This document shows positions 1-9,077 of a stretch of DNA of 64,000 nucleotides, one piece after another. How positions within the stretch are numbered: position 1 is the first letter of the stretch; each line of letters begins with the position of its first letter. This DNA is from UBA12018 sp051656605 (lineage in GTDB: Bacteria > Bacteroidota > Bacteroidia > Bacteroidales > CAMTPD01), in assembly GCA_051656605.1 (NCBI GenBank), contig JBOGCF010000019.1, positions 30,300 through 94,299 of the forward strand, read 5' to 3'. The translations under genes were made by a program, and so were the position numbers. The notes beneath the pieces are model-generated. The model was not told where the DNA came from. It was given only the letters and a program-made list of their open reading frames with translations, and searched no databases.

Positions 1-2283
1 GTTCGTTTAGGAGACGTTGCTACTGTAGAGCGAGGCTACATGGATCCTCCGAGCAACCTAATGCGCATCAACGGTAAGAAAGCAATTGGTATTGGTATCG
101 CAACCGGAGCCAAAGATGACGTTGTAGCCGTAGGTAAACTTGTTCGTGAGAAACTAGAAGAGATGACATCTCAATTACCTATTGGAATTGAGCTAGAACC
201 GATCTATCCTGAGGATGTAATTGCAAACGAAGCTAATAATGGATTTATCATCAATTTGATTGAATCTATTATCATCGTAATTGTAGTAATATTCTTGGTT
301 ATGGGGGCTCGCGCAGGTATGCTTATTGGTAGTTCGCTATTATTCTCTGTTGGGGGAACATTGCTGATTATGCTATTTATGGGGGTCGGTCTGAACCGTA
401 CGTCACTAGCTGCATTCATCATTGCGATGGGTATGTTGGTGGATAATGCTATTGTGGTAACAGACAATGCTCAGATCGGTATCAAGAAAGGTTTGCCAAA
501 AATGAAAGCTCTTATTGATGGAGCAACTATTCCGCAATGGGGGCTTTTAGGAGCCACATTTATTGCAATTTGTTCATTTCTTCCATTGTATTTGGCACCT
601 GCTTCTGTAGCTGAGATTGTAAAACCATTGTTTATCGTACTAGCTGTGTCACTGGGATTGAGTTGGGTGTTGGCTCTTATGCAAACAACAACCTTCGGTA
701 TGTTTATTCTTAAAGAAAACAAAGACGGAGCAGGATCAGATCCATACGATACAAAGTTCTATCATAAATTTGAGAACATCATAACTAAGCTGATCAAGTT
801 CCGTTACTTGACACTATTAAGTGCATTTGCCGGCTTGTTTATCGCTTTGGTTGTAATGGGCTTAATGCCTCAAAGTTTCTTCCCTTCATTGGATAAACCA
901 TATTTACGTGCCGATTTGATCTTCCCTGAAGGTTATGGCATCAGAGATGTGGAAGCAAATGTGAAGAAGATTGAAGCGCATATGATGGAACAACCAGGAG
1001 TTAAGAACGTATCAATCACAATGGGTGGTTCGCCGGTACGTTATTATCTTGCAAGTTCATCATACGGTCCAAAACCTAACTTTGCCAATGTTCTTATCGA
1101 GACAGAAGACTCTGAATCATCGACAAGACTTGAAGATTACATCTATAATTATGTATCCAACAACTATCCGAATATCCTAATTCGTTCGTCGTTGTTTATG
1201 CTTTCGCCGGTGCCTGATGCTGCAATTGAAATTGGTTTTATCGGAAACAATATTGACACATTAGTAGCTCTTACCGAGCAAGCTAAAGCAATCATGCGCA
1301 GTTCAGATATGGTAAAAGAAGTACGCGACAGCTGGGGTAACAAAGTGCCGGTATGGGATCCATTGTTCTCGCAAGAAAAAGGTCTTCGTTTAGGTATCAC
1401 TCGTCAGCAGTTGGCATACTCATTGCGTTCGGCAACAAACGGACTTCCATTGGGTGAATATCGTGAAGGAGACTTGTTTATGCCGATCTTGCTGAAAGAT
1501 CAAGACATCGATTCGATGCGATTGAACGATATTTATACATTGCCGGTATTTAGTACGAAAGGTAAACCAATCAATGTAGAGCAGGTTGTTGATCAATTCC
1601 CTCTCAACTATGATTATAATGTGATTAAACGCTATAATCGTGAGCGTGTGATGATGGCTCAGTGTGAACCTCGTCGCGACGTAAACCGTATTGCTGCCTT
1701 TAATGATGTGTGGGCAAAAATGCAAGAGCAGATGGTAATGCCAGAAGGTTATAAAATGAAATATTTTGGAGAAAAAGAAAGTCAGGACGAAGGTAACTCT
1801 GCAATTGCAGAAAACGTTCCACTTACCTTTATTCTAATCTACATAACCTTGCTATTCTTGTTCCCAAAAACATATCGCAAGCCGGTGATCATTATGGCGA
1901 TGCTGCCACTGATCTTTATCGGTATCGTATTTGGACTAGTTGTGTTCGGTAAATCGTTCGACTTCTTTGGTATTCTCGGATTACTTGGTCTGATTGGTAT
2001 GAACATTAAGAACGCTATCGTGTTAGTAGATCAGATTGGTATTGAAATGGATGCCGGATTGAAACCTCTAGATGCAGTAGTTCAGGCAACCAAAACCAGA
2101 ATTGTGCCTGTAACCATGGCTTCGGGAACAACAATTCTAGGTATGTTACCATTGTTGGGAGACGCAATGTTTGGTGGTATGGCCGCAGTAATCATGGGTG
2201 GATTGCTTATGGCTACGATCCTTACCATCTTTGTTCTTCCTGTTACATATTGCGTATTCTTCAGAATTAAATCAGAAAAATAA
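1..2283 (+). CDS. RND efflux pump inner-membrane subunit, 5' truncated by window edge
   Basis: The reading frame is open from base 1, so the gene starts outside the window. About 760 codons remain of a protein family usually slightly over 1000 residues long. It is an AcrB/HAE1-type proton-driven exporter that spans the inner membrane and passes substrate to a TolC-type channel. Visible are the central membrane block with the relay motif LVDNAIVV (Asp followed by Asn where AcrB has Asp-Asp), the second porter domain, and the late membrane block with NIKNAIVLVD, whose Lys matches the AcrB relay lysine. The TolC-like gene follows after one base, so the two form an operon. The substrate cannot be inferred. 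Confidence 0.93.
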   Translation, partial: VRLGDVATVERGYMDPPSNLMRINGKKAIGIGIATGAKDDVVAVGKLVREKLEEMTSQLPIGIELEPIYPEDVIANEANNGFIINLIESIIIVIVVIFLVMGARAGMLIGSSLLFSVGGTLLIMLFMGVGLNRTSLAAFIIAMGMLVDNAIVVTDNAQIGIKKGLPKMKALIDGATIPQWGLLGATFIAICSFLPLYLAPASVAEIVKPLFIVLAVSLGLSWVLALMQTTTFGMFILKENKDGAGSDPYDTKFYHKFENIITKLIKFRYLTLLSAFAGLFIALVVMGLMPQSFFPSLDKPYLRADLIFPEGYGIRDVEANVKKIEAHMMEQPGVKNVSITMGGSPVRYYLASSSYGPKPNFANVLIETEDSESSTRLEDYIYNYVSNNYPNILIRSSLFMLSPVPDAAIEIGFIGNNIDTLVALTEQAKAIMRSSDMVKEVRDSWGNKVPVWDPLFSQEKGLRLGITRQQLAYSLRSATNGLPLGEYREGDLFMPILLKDQDIDSMRLNDIYTLPVFSTKGKPINVEQVVDQFPLNYDYNVIKRYNRERVMMAQCEPRRDVNRIAAFNDVWAKMQEQMVMPEGYKMKYFGEKESQDEGNSAIAENVPLTFILIYITLLFLFPKTYRKPVIIMAMLPLIFIGIVFGLVVFGKSFDFFGILGLLGLIGMNIKNAIVLVDQIGIEMDAGLKPLDAVVQATKTRIVPVTMASGTTILGMLPLLGDAMFGGMAAVIMGGLLMATILTIFVLPVTYCVFFRIKSEK

Positions 2284-2284
2284 T

Positions 2285-3571
2285 ATGATAAAGAAACTAG
2301 TGTTATCACTTGTGATCGCTCAGTCGGGGTTTTGTGCTTTTGCACAAAACTCTGCGATCTCGGTGTCTGAATACAAAGAAAGAGCATTAGAATATAGTAA
2401 GCAGTATAAGCAAGCCGAACAGCAACGTATTGCAACCGAGGCGGGAGTAAAGTCGGCAAAATCAGCCTTCTTACCTCAAATCGATGCAGCTGGTAGTTAT
2501 CAATATCGTATCAATAAGTACGATATGGCATTGGGTGGAGCAAGTGTACCGATGGCACACGACTCTTATTCGGCAGAGGTTGGAGCTGTTCAGAGCATTT
2601 ATGCAGGGGGAGCAATCTACAACTCATATAAAGCATCCCAATTGCAAAACGATATCGCCATTGAAAGTCAGAAATTGACCAAAGACAATGTGCTATATTC
2701 GGCTGATGTTCTTTACTGGTCTACGGCGGCAAAAAAAGAGATGTATGAAATTATGACTGAATACGTTCAGATCATTCAACAAACATACGATCTTATTGCA
2801 GAACGTTTCAACGACGGACTCATCAGTAAAACAGACCTGCTTCAAGTATCGTCTCGTTTGCAAGAAGCACAACTTCAAAAAGTAAATGCACTCAAAGCAT
2901 ATCAATTGTCGTTGGAAAACTTCAATATTCTTATCGGTAACAACCCAAGTGCACCGGTAGCTTTAGGAGACTCGATTACTACAGCAGTTGTATTACCAAT
3001 GGAGGTTGGTGTGACTTCTGCTTATGCAAATCGTCCAGAGATGAAGATCTCTGACTTGCAGATCTCATTGGCAGACCGTCAGGTAAACCTTGCAAAAAGT
3101 AAATACTTGCCAAACGTTGCAATTGGTTTTAAACAAACTTGGGGAACTACAATGATTAACGTAAGTGGAGAAACCATGTGGAACTCGATTGCATATGCGT
3201 CTGTTCAGGTTCCAATCTTCCATTGGGGAGGTCGTTTGCAAAACGTAAGAGCAGCGAAGGCTCAAAAGATTGCACAAGAACTTGGTTATCAAATTGCCAG
3301 AGATCAAGTGACAAACGAAGTGTCGAATGCATGGACCAACTTGCAAGAAAACACTCGCTTGGTTGATGTAGCAAACCAAACCGTAAACATTGCACAAGAA
3401 AACTTAGACATCAATACGTTCAGCTACGCAGAAGGTCGTCTAACTATTCTAGACGTGTTGCAATCACAGTTAACATGGATTCAGGCCTATACAAACCTTG
3501 TAAACTCTCATTTACAACAAAAGGTTTCTATCGCTGATTACCAAAAAGCAGTGGGTGTAAACAACTATTAA
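2285..3571 (+). CDS. TolC-family outer-membrane efflux channel
   Basis: A protein of 428 residues with an N-terminal signal peptide ending at about residue 20 (FCAFAQ). Two long helical OEP-type repeats follow, with the 'Y.GG' turn (IYAGGAIYNS, PIFHWGGR) typical of TolC/OprM proteins of Bacteroidota. It would form the trimeric outer-membrane duct for the pump encoded one base upstream. I chose the ATG at 2285 because the longer frame (from 2198) lies inside the pump gene and lacks a signal peptide. A strong terminator follows. Confidence 0.93.
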   Translation: MIKKLVLSLVIAQSGFCAFAQNSAISVSEYKERALEYSKQYKQAEQQRIATEAGVKSAKSAFLPQIDAAGSYQYRINKYDMALGGASVPMAHDSYSAEVGAVQSIYAGGAIYNSYKASQLQNDIAIESQKLTKDNVLYSADVLYWSTAAKKEMYEIMTEYVQIIQQTYDLIAERFNDGLISKTDLLQVSSRLQEAQLQKVNALKAYQLSLENFNILIGNNPSAPVALGDSITTAVVLPMEVGVTSAYANRPEMKISDLQISLADRQVNLAKSKYLPNVAIGFKQTWGTTMINVSGETMWNSIAYASVQVPIFHWGGRLQNVRAAKAQKIAQELGYQIARDQVTNEVSNAWTNLQENTRLVDVANQTVNIAQENLDINTFSYAEGRLTILDVLQSQLTWIQAYTNLVNSHLQQKVSIADYQKAVGVNNY

Positions 3572-3611
3572 TTGTTTTACAAGCAGAGGCAATAAGTTTC
3601 TGTCATTATAC

Positions 3612-3661
3612 AAAAGCCTCACCGATATCGATCATTCGATCTTCGGTGAGGCTTTTCTTTT
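3612..3661 (+). terminator. Rho-independent terminator of the RND/TolC operon
   Basis: The stem AAAAGCCTCACCGA pairs with a TCGGTGAGGCTTTT arm around a short loop and is followed by a T-rich run. It lies 40 bases after the TolC stop codon. Confidence 0.9.
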
Positions 3662-4538
3662 GCTCAAAATATACACTAAGCAGATTTTTAGTGACATTCA
3701 AACAGACTTTTAATGAGGAGATTTTTATGTATTTATGGCACTTTTGCGCTCTAGATTGACGAATTTGTCCTGTTTTTTACTTTCAGAAAATGAGATTGAA
3801 GCCTACATCAAAGGAGGTAAACGTAGCCATAAAATAAGATTGCCTTCAAAACCAAGTGTGCTTTTTGTAAAAACCATGCTTGGTTCTTACAAAAAGCTCG
3901 TTTAGTTTGTCTAAAAACCAAGCATTGTTTATAAAAAAAGCTTGTTTGGTTGTTGTGACAACGTTTTCTGGGATTCTGAAACACGATTTATGTCTTCGAT
4001 GAATATGCAAAATGTCTTCAATGAAGACTGTTTTCCGTTATAACGAATACTGTAAATAGTTTTCACGGTGAATGCAAAAAGTATTCACCGTGAGTAAATA
4101 CATTCACCGCAATAACTATTTGCAATGTTCACGAATACTTTTACAGCTCAACTTGAACTCTATGTGTCATAGGTGGACTATGTACCTGCCGTTGCAGCAA
4201 AACGCAGTCTCGCGGAGTTGACAAATGCTAGAAGATAGCGTATAAAGCCGAGTGCCGGCAAAATGAAACAATAGAAGAGAAGTCTTTGTAAGAAACATCA
4301 GATGTGCGTAAGGTAAAGTTTGCTTTCAATGAGCAGTATGCTATATTTGGGGTTGCACACTTTTTGATCAAACCAGAGAAAAAGCGACGAAAAAACGGTT
4401 AGAAGATCTGATTCTTGAGCGGACTAAAAAAGAGGGCTGTTTTCAGATAAAATACAATAAGTGTGCAGCTTTTGTAAATAATATAGAAAATTAATTTGTA
4501 ATCTTTTGTAGGGATTTGCGATAAAAAATGAAACAAGA
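3662..4538. other. Geneless intergenic region with short inverted repeats
   Basis: I see no convincing gene in these roughly 880 bases. The stretch holds several short inverted repeats: 3861-3896 (CTTTTTGTAA paired with TTACAAAAAG, containing ACCA/TGGT), further copies of an AAACCAAGC-like word up to about 3950, GTCTTC/GAAGAC words near 4010-4030, and a perfect 10-bp stem CACGGTGAAT/ATTCACCGTG at 4064-4092. The segment 4140-4500 has no structure I can name. Confidence 0.6.
3838..3960. repeat. AAACCATGC/GCTTGGTT-type intergenic repeat, copy A
   Basis: Three to four copies of the word AAACCA(A/T)GC and its complement are spread over about 120 bases, including a 36-base hairpin at 3861-3896. 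A closely related arrangement occurs at 63874-63965, almost 60 kb away, with the shared core ACCATGCnTGGTTCTT followed by CAAAAAG. I infer a small dispersed repeat family; its function is unknown. Confidence 0.6.
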
Positions 4539-4569
4539 TTTGGTTGTTATAAATATTATCGTAATTTTG
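4539..4569 (+). promoter_or_regulatory. Bacteroidota-type promoter of the his operon
   Basis: A -33 box TTTG (4539-4542), a 19-base spacer and a -7 box TAATTTTG (4562-4569) match the primary sigma-factor consensus TTTG-N19-21-TAnnTTTG of Bacteroidota exactly. The leader peptide start codon follows 20 bases later, so the transcript leader would be short. Confidence 0.85.
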
Positions 4570-4589
4570 CCAACGAAGAAAAGAGAAAT

Positions 4590-4655
4590 ATGAAACAAGT
4601 AGTTTTAAATATGATTCATCATCATCACCACGGATATCCATTCGGGGGCAGGTGA
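4590..4655 (+). CDS. hisL: his operon leader peptide (HisL-like), 21 residues
   Basis: ATG at 4590 opens a 21-codon frame that contains five consecutive histidine codons (4617-4631) and ends with TGA at 4653. It lies between a consensus promoter and a terminator hairpin upstream of hisG, which is the arrangement of a classical histidine attenuator. Scarce charged histidyl-tRNA would stall the ribosome on the His run and change the RNA folding downstream. The sequence outside the His run is not one I recognise. The gene is too short for most annotation pipelines. Confidence 0.85.
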   Translation: MKQVVLNMIHHHHHGYPFGGR

Positions 4656-4719
4656 ATTATATAGTAAACTCATGTTATTATAAAATATAAAAGGCTTGCC
4701 GTATGGTGAGCCTTTTTTT
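4644..4719 (+). terminator. his attenuator: terminator with competing antiterminator pairing
   Basis: The terminator stem AAAGGCTTGCC (4690-4700) pairs with GGTGAGCCTTT (4705-4715) using two G-U pairs, followed by a T run to 4719. GGCAGG at the end of the leader frame (4647-4652) can instead pair with CTTGCC (4695-4700), the upper part of the terminator's 5' arm. A ribosome stalled at the His codons would leave GGCAGG free and favour read-through. A ribosome reaching the stop codon would mask it and favour termination. The pairing is read by eye, not folded computationally. Confidence 0.8.
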
Positions 4720-4753
4720 GTTTCCGATTGTTTAATAAAAAAATAGATAAGAC

Positions 4754-5605
4754 ATGTTACGAATCGCAGTACAGGCCAAAGGCCGTTTATATGAAGAGAC
4801 AATGAAGTTGCTTGAAGAAGCAGGAGTGAAATGGAACAGCTCGAAGAGAACACTATTGCTTTCATCAAGCACATTTCCGGCAGAGATACTATTTCTTCGC
4901 GACGACGATATACCACAATCTGTAGCGTATGGTGTAGCCGATGTAGGTATTGTGGGAGAAAACGAAGTGGCCGAGAAGGCGCAAAATGTTGAAGTTATCA
5001 AACGTCTTGGGTTTAGTAAGTGTCGTTTGTCGCTAGCCATCCCTAAAGAAGCCGACTATAAAGGACTCGATTGGTTCCAGAACAAAACGATTGCTACCTC
5101 TTATCCGGGTATTTTGTCTGCGTTTCTTGCAAAGAACAGCATCAAAGCAGAGATGCATGAGATTAGCGGTTCGGTAGAAGTAGCTCCGGGCATTGGCTTG
5201 GCCGATGCAATCTTTGATATCGTAAGTTCGGGCAGTACGCTTGTAAGCAATCACCTGAAAGAAGTAGAGGTGGTAATGAAGTCGGAGGCTTTGATCATTG
5301 GCAACAATAAATTGACCGACGACAAACGTGCCATCTTGAATGAATTGATGTTTAGAATCGACTCGATACAAGCGGCCGAAGGAAAGAAATACATCATGAT
5401 GAACGCCCCAACTGCCAAACTAGACGAAATAAGCAGTATCTTGCCGGGTATGAAAAGCCCAACACTTACACACCTTGCTACAGAAGGATGGTGTTCGTTG
5501 CAGGCAGTAATCGAAGAAAAACGTTTTTGGGAAATCATTGGCCAACTTAAAGAATTAGGTGCAGAAGGTATCTTGGTAATGCCGATCGAAAAAATGATTC
5601 TATAA
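4754..5605 (+). CDS. hisG: ATP phosphoribosyltransferase
   Basis: This catalyses the first step of histidine synthesis, joining ATP and PRPP to give phosphoribosyl-ATP, in the cytoplasm. The 283 residues begin LRIAVQAKGRLYEE, the usual HisG start, and contain the PRPP-binding region around residues 150-175 (GLADAIFDIVSSGSTL). A C-terminal ferredoxin-like regulatory domain (about 210-283) marks it as the long, self-sufficient, feedback-inhibited form, so no HisZ partner is expected. It is the first structural gene after the attenuator, and hisD follows after 27 bases. Confidence 0.97.
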   Translation: MLRIAVQAKGRLYEETMKLLEEAGVKWNSSKRTLLLSSSTFPAEILFLRDDDIPQSVAYGVADVGIVGENEVAEKAQNVEVIKRLGFSKCRLSLAIPKEADYKGLDWFQNKTIATSYPGILSAFLAKNSIKAEMHEISGSVEVAPGIGLADAIFDIVSSGSTLVSNHLKEVEVVMKSEALIIGNNKLTDDKRAILNELMFRIDSIQAAEGKKYIMMNAPTAKLDEISSILPGMKSPTLTHLATEGWCSLQAVIEEKRFWEIIGQLKELGAEGILVMPIEKMIL

Positions 5606-5632
5606 TACACAACCCCAGCAATTCAAATTATT

Positions 5633-6907
5633 ATGAAACGATATACAAGTCCGGTTAAGGCAGATTGGAGCGAGATTATAAAACGTCCGCTTCAAGACAC
5701 AACCACACTCTTTGATCTTGTTCAAAACATCTTGATCGATATAAAGCTCAAAGGCGACAGTGCCGTGCAGGAGTACTCGCAAAAGTTTGACGGAGTTGCA
5801 CCGGCGAATGTCTTGGTAACAGACGATGAGATACGCGAAGCAAACCTTTTGGTAACGGATCAATTGAAGGATGCCATTTATGCAGCCAAAGCCAATATTG
5901 AGAAGTTTCACGCGGCACAACGCTTTGAAGAGATCAAAGTGCAAACATCACCGGGCGTAATCTGTTGGCAAAAAGCAGTGGCAATCGAGAAGGTCGGCTT
6001 ATATATTCCGGGAGGATCAGCTCCTTTGTTCTCGACCGTATTGATGCTTGCAGTGCCTGCTATGCTTGCGGGATGTAAAGAGATTGTATTGTGCACTCCG
6101 CCCGATAAGAAAGGAAAGATACATCCAGCCATCTTGTTTGCCGCTACTGTAGCGGGAGTAGATAAGATCTATAAAATCGGAGGGGTACAAGCGATCGGAG
6201 CAATGGCTTATGGTACGGCCACAGTTCCGAAGGTGTATAAAATATTCGGACCGGGCAATCAGTATGTAACAGCGGCCAAGCAATTGGTAAGCTTGCATGG
6301 TACGGCAATCGATATGCCGGCCGGTCCTTCCGAAGTATTGGTGATTGCAGACGAAACAGCCAATCCGCAGTTTGTAGCGGCCGATTTGTTATCACAAGCC
6401 GAACACGGCGCAGACAGTCAGTCGGTGCTAGTTGCAACTTCTCAGCAGGTACTAGACAATGTGGCAAAAGCAATCGAAGAGCAGCTTGCCGTATTGCCTC
6501 GTATGGAGATTGCAAAGAAGGCTTTGAAAGGAAGCTTTATGATTTCGTTTCCAACGAAAGAGGAGATTGTTGAGTTTACAAACTACTACGCTCCCGAACA
6601 CCTTATTATTCAGACGAAAGATTATTATACCTATGCCGAACATATTGTGAATGCCGGATCTGTATTCCTAGGGGCGTTTACCCCAGAGAGTGCCGGCGAT
6701 TATGCTTCGGGTACGAATCATACATTACCAACCAACGGTACGGCGAGAGCATATAGCGGTGTCAATCTTGATAGTTATGTGAAGAAAATCACATTTCAGG
6801 AAATAACGCAAGAAGGCCTGCAACACATCGGTCCTACCATTGAGTTGATGGCTCAGGAAGAACAACTGGGCGCGCACAAACACGCAGTAACCATAAGATT
6901 GAAATAA
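5633..6907 (+). CDS. hisD: Histidinol dehydrogenase
   Basis: This zinc enzyme carries out the last two oxidations, L-histidinol to L-histidine, with NAD+. The 424 residues are of normal family length. The signature GPGNQYVTAAK lies near residue 205. The zinc-ligand segment QAEHGADSQ sits near 255, and the DYASGTNHTLPT segment near 357-368 provides the conserved Asp and His region. It starts 27 bases after hisG and ends two bases before hisC, so translation is probably coupled. Confidence 0.97.
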   Translation: MKRYTSPVKADWSEIIKRPLQDTTTLFDLVQNILIDIKLKGDSAVQEYSQKFDGVAPANVLVTDDEIREANLLVTDQLKDAIYAAKANIEKFHAAQRFEEIKVQTSPGVICWQKAVAIEKVGLYIPGGSAPLFSTVLMLAVPAMLAGCKEIVLCTPPDKKGKIHPAILFAATVAGVDKIYKIGGVQAIGAMAYGTATVPKVYKIFGPGNQYVTAAKQLVSLHGTAIDMPAGPSEVLVIADETANPQFVAADLLSQAEHGADSQSVLVATSQQVLDNVAKAIEEQLAVLPRMEIAKKALKGSFMISFPTKEEIVEFTNYYAPEHLIIQTKDYYTYAEHIVNAGSVFLGAFTPESAGDYASGTNHTLPTNGTARAYSGVNLDSYVKKITFQEITQEGLQHIGPTIELMAQEEQLGAHKHAVTIRLK

Positions 6908-6909
6908 CT

Positions 6910-7944
6910 ATGAATATTCTACAACTTGTACGAGCAAATATTCTTGCCCTTAAACCTTATTCGTCGGCAAGAAATGAGTATTGTGGCGATGCATCTATCT
7001 TTTTAGATGCGAACGAAAGTCCGAACAATGCACCCTATAACCGATACCCAGATCCTTTGCAGATTGAATTAAAAGAAAAAATTGCTCGCCTGAAAGGTGT
7101 AGATAAGTCAAATATTCTGTTGGGAAATGGCAGCGACGAACCAATCGATTTGTTGATACGTGCTTTTTGTGAGCCGGGAGTTGACAACATCGTGGCCATA
7201 GATCCGTCGTACGGAATGTATGAGGTTGCGGCAAATATCAATAATGTAATCTATCGAAAGGTTCTTTTAAATGAAGACTTTGATATTGAGTCGGCAAAGA
7301 TTCTAGCGGCAACCGATCGTCATACCAAATTGATCTTCCTTTGTTCGCCTAATAACCCCACCGGTAATAGTTTGAACGAAGAGGAAATCTTCAAAGTGCT
7401 CGATGCATTTGAAGGTATTGTTGTGGTGGATGAAGCTTATATAGATTTTTCTGAAAAGAACGGCTTCTTAAGTCTACTGGCAAACTATGAGAATTTGGTG
7501 GTGTTGCAAACTTTCTCGAAGGCTTGGGCTAGTGCCGGAGTGCGATTGGGTATGGCTTTTGCTTCAGAACAGCTGATTTCGATCTTGAACAAGATTAAAT
7601 ATCCTTACAATATCAATGCACTTACGCAGGAGTATGCCATGAAAATAACCGACTTCGAAGGGGTCGTGTTGCAGTGGGTAGATGAGACACGAACTGAGCG
7701 TAAGCGTATTTCGGAAGAGTTAGCAACCATGAAAGGTGTAAAACGCATATATCCTTCAGATGCAAACTTCTTATTGATTCGGGTTGATGATGCCAATGAT
7801 GTTTATGAAAAATTGGTAAACGAAGGTGTAATTGTTCGTAACAGAAATAGTGTATCTTTGTGTAGTGGTTGTTTGCGGATCACAATTGGCTCAAAGCCTG
7901 AAAATGACGTGCTTTTAGATACACTTAAAGATATATTGGGATGA
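6910..7944 (+). CDS. hisC: Histidinol-phosphate aminotransferase
   Basis: A PLP-dependent class II aminotransferase of 344 residues that converts imidazole acetol-phosphate to histidinol-phosphate. Visible motifs are the N-terminal LDANESPNNAPYNRYPDP, the SPNNPTGN loop, VVDEAYIDF, and FSKAWASAGVRLG, in which the Lys near residue 203 should carry PLP. Its stop codon overlaps the hisB start in an ATGA quartet, a sign of coupled translation. Confidence 0.96.
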   Translation: MNILQLVRANILALKPYSSARNEYCGDASIFLDANESPNNAPYNRYPDPLQIELKEKIARLKGVDKSNILLGNGSDEPIDLLIRAFCEPGVDNIVAIDPSYGMYEVAANINNVIYRKVLLNEDFDIESAKILAATDRHTKLIFLCSPNNPTGNSLNEEEIFKVLDAFEGIVVVDEAYIDFSEKNGFLSLLANYENLVVLQTFSKAWASAGVRLGMAFASEQLISILNKIKYPYNINALTQEYAMKITDFEGVVLQWVDETRTERKRISEELATMKGVKRIYPSDANFLLIRVDDANDVYEKLVNEGVIVRNRNSVSLCSGCLRITIGSKPENDVLLDTLKDILG

Positions 7945-9071
7945 AACAGTTGCTATTTATCGACAGAGACGGTACAATTATAACCGAACCACCAGTCGAC
8001 TTTCAGGTTGATAGCCTTGAGAAACTTCAGTTTTATCCTAAAGCAATTCGCAATCTTTATTTTATCGCACAGAAGTTGCCCTACGAATTTGTGATGGTTA
8101 CAAATCAAGACGGACTGGGAACGGCATCGTTTCCGGAAACAGATTTCTGGCCTGCACAAAACAAGATGCTAGAAACGCTGGCGGGAGAAGGGATTCGTTT
8201 TGCCGATGTTCACATCGACAGATCATTCCCGGAGGAGAATTCTCCCAATAGAAAGCCGCGTACAGGTATGTTGACCCAATACTTTTCGGACGAATACGAT
8301 CTGGCTCATTCATATGTGATTGGCGATCGATTGACCGATGTCGAGTTGGCTCACAACCTTGGATGCAAAGCAATTTGGCTTACAACGCCCGATTCTGAAA
8401 AATATAAAATGCTTGAGCAACGCAACCTTTTGTCCTCTTGTGTGCTTATTACAGAAGACTGGGATAAAATAAGCGAATTCCTATTTGCCGGTGAGCGTAA
8501 GGCTTCGGTACGTCGTACTACATCCGAAACAGATATTTATGTAGAGATGGATCTCGACGGTACCGGAAAAAGTAATGTTTCTACGGGAATTGGATTTTTT
8601 GATCATATGCTTGATCAAATTGCGAAGCATGCCGGAATTAATCTTACGGTAAACGTAAAAGGAGACTTATACGTTGATGAACATCATACGATCGAAGATA
8701 CCGGTATTGCCCTAGGAGAGGTTTTGTATAAGGCGTTGGGTAATAAGCGCGGAATTGAGCGTTATGGATATGTGCTACCAATGGACGAATGTTTGTGTAC
8801 GGTAGCGCTAGACTTTGGCGGAAGGGCATGGCTTGTATGGGATGCTTCATTCAAACGAGAAAAGATAGGTGATATGCCTACCGAGATGTTTATGCATTTC
8901 TTTAAATCCTTTAGTGATGCGGCAAGAATGAATCTATTTATTCGTGCCGAAGGAGAGAACGAACATCATAAGATCGAAGGTGTTTTCAAAGCACTGGCCA
9001 GAGCAATTAAATCTGCAATCAAGCGTGATATTTTCAAGTATGAATTACCTAGTACAAAAGGAGTTTTATAA
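7941..9071 (+). CDS. hisB: Bifunctional histidinol-phosphatase / imidazoleglycerol-phosphate dehydratase
   Basis: A fusion protein of 376 residues that performs two steps of histidine synthesis. Residues 1 to about 165 form a HAD phosphatase, with the nucleophile motif DRDGT (Asp8 and Asp10) and later GDRLTDVELA. Residues from about 178 form the dehydratase, with FFDHMLDQIAKHAG, DEHHTIEDTG and ENEHHKIEG carrying the metal-binding His/Glu residues. This fused form is known from enterobacteria and Bacteroidota. hisH, hisA, hisF and hisI are not in the window and must lie elsewhere. Confidence 0.97.
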   Translation: MKQLLFIDRDGTIITEPPVDFQVDSLEKLQFYPKAIRNLYFIAQKLPYEFVMVTNQDGLGTASFPETDFWPAQNKMLETLAGEGIRFADVHIDRSFPEENSPNRKPRTGMLTQYFSDEYDLAHSYVIGDRLTDVELAHNLGCKAIWLTTPDSEKYKMLEQRNLLSSCVLITEDWDKISEFLFAGERKASVRRTTSETDIYVEMDLDGTGKSNVSTGIGFFDHMLDQIAKHAGINLTVNVKGDLYVDEHHTIEDTGIALGEVLYKALGNKRGIERYGYVLPMDECLCTVALDFGGRAWLVWDASFKREKIGDMPTEMFMHFFKSFSDAARMNLFIRAEGENEHHKIEGVFKALARAIKSAIKRDIFKYELPSTKGVL

Positions 9072-9077
9072 AAATCA

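Noticed and set aside
3715..3770. Short ATG frame (MYLWHFCALD) after GAGGAG near 3720
   Set aside because: Ten codons with no context such as a downstream attenuator or operon; probably chance.
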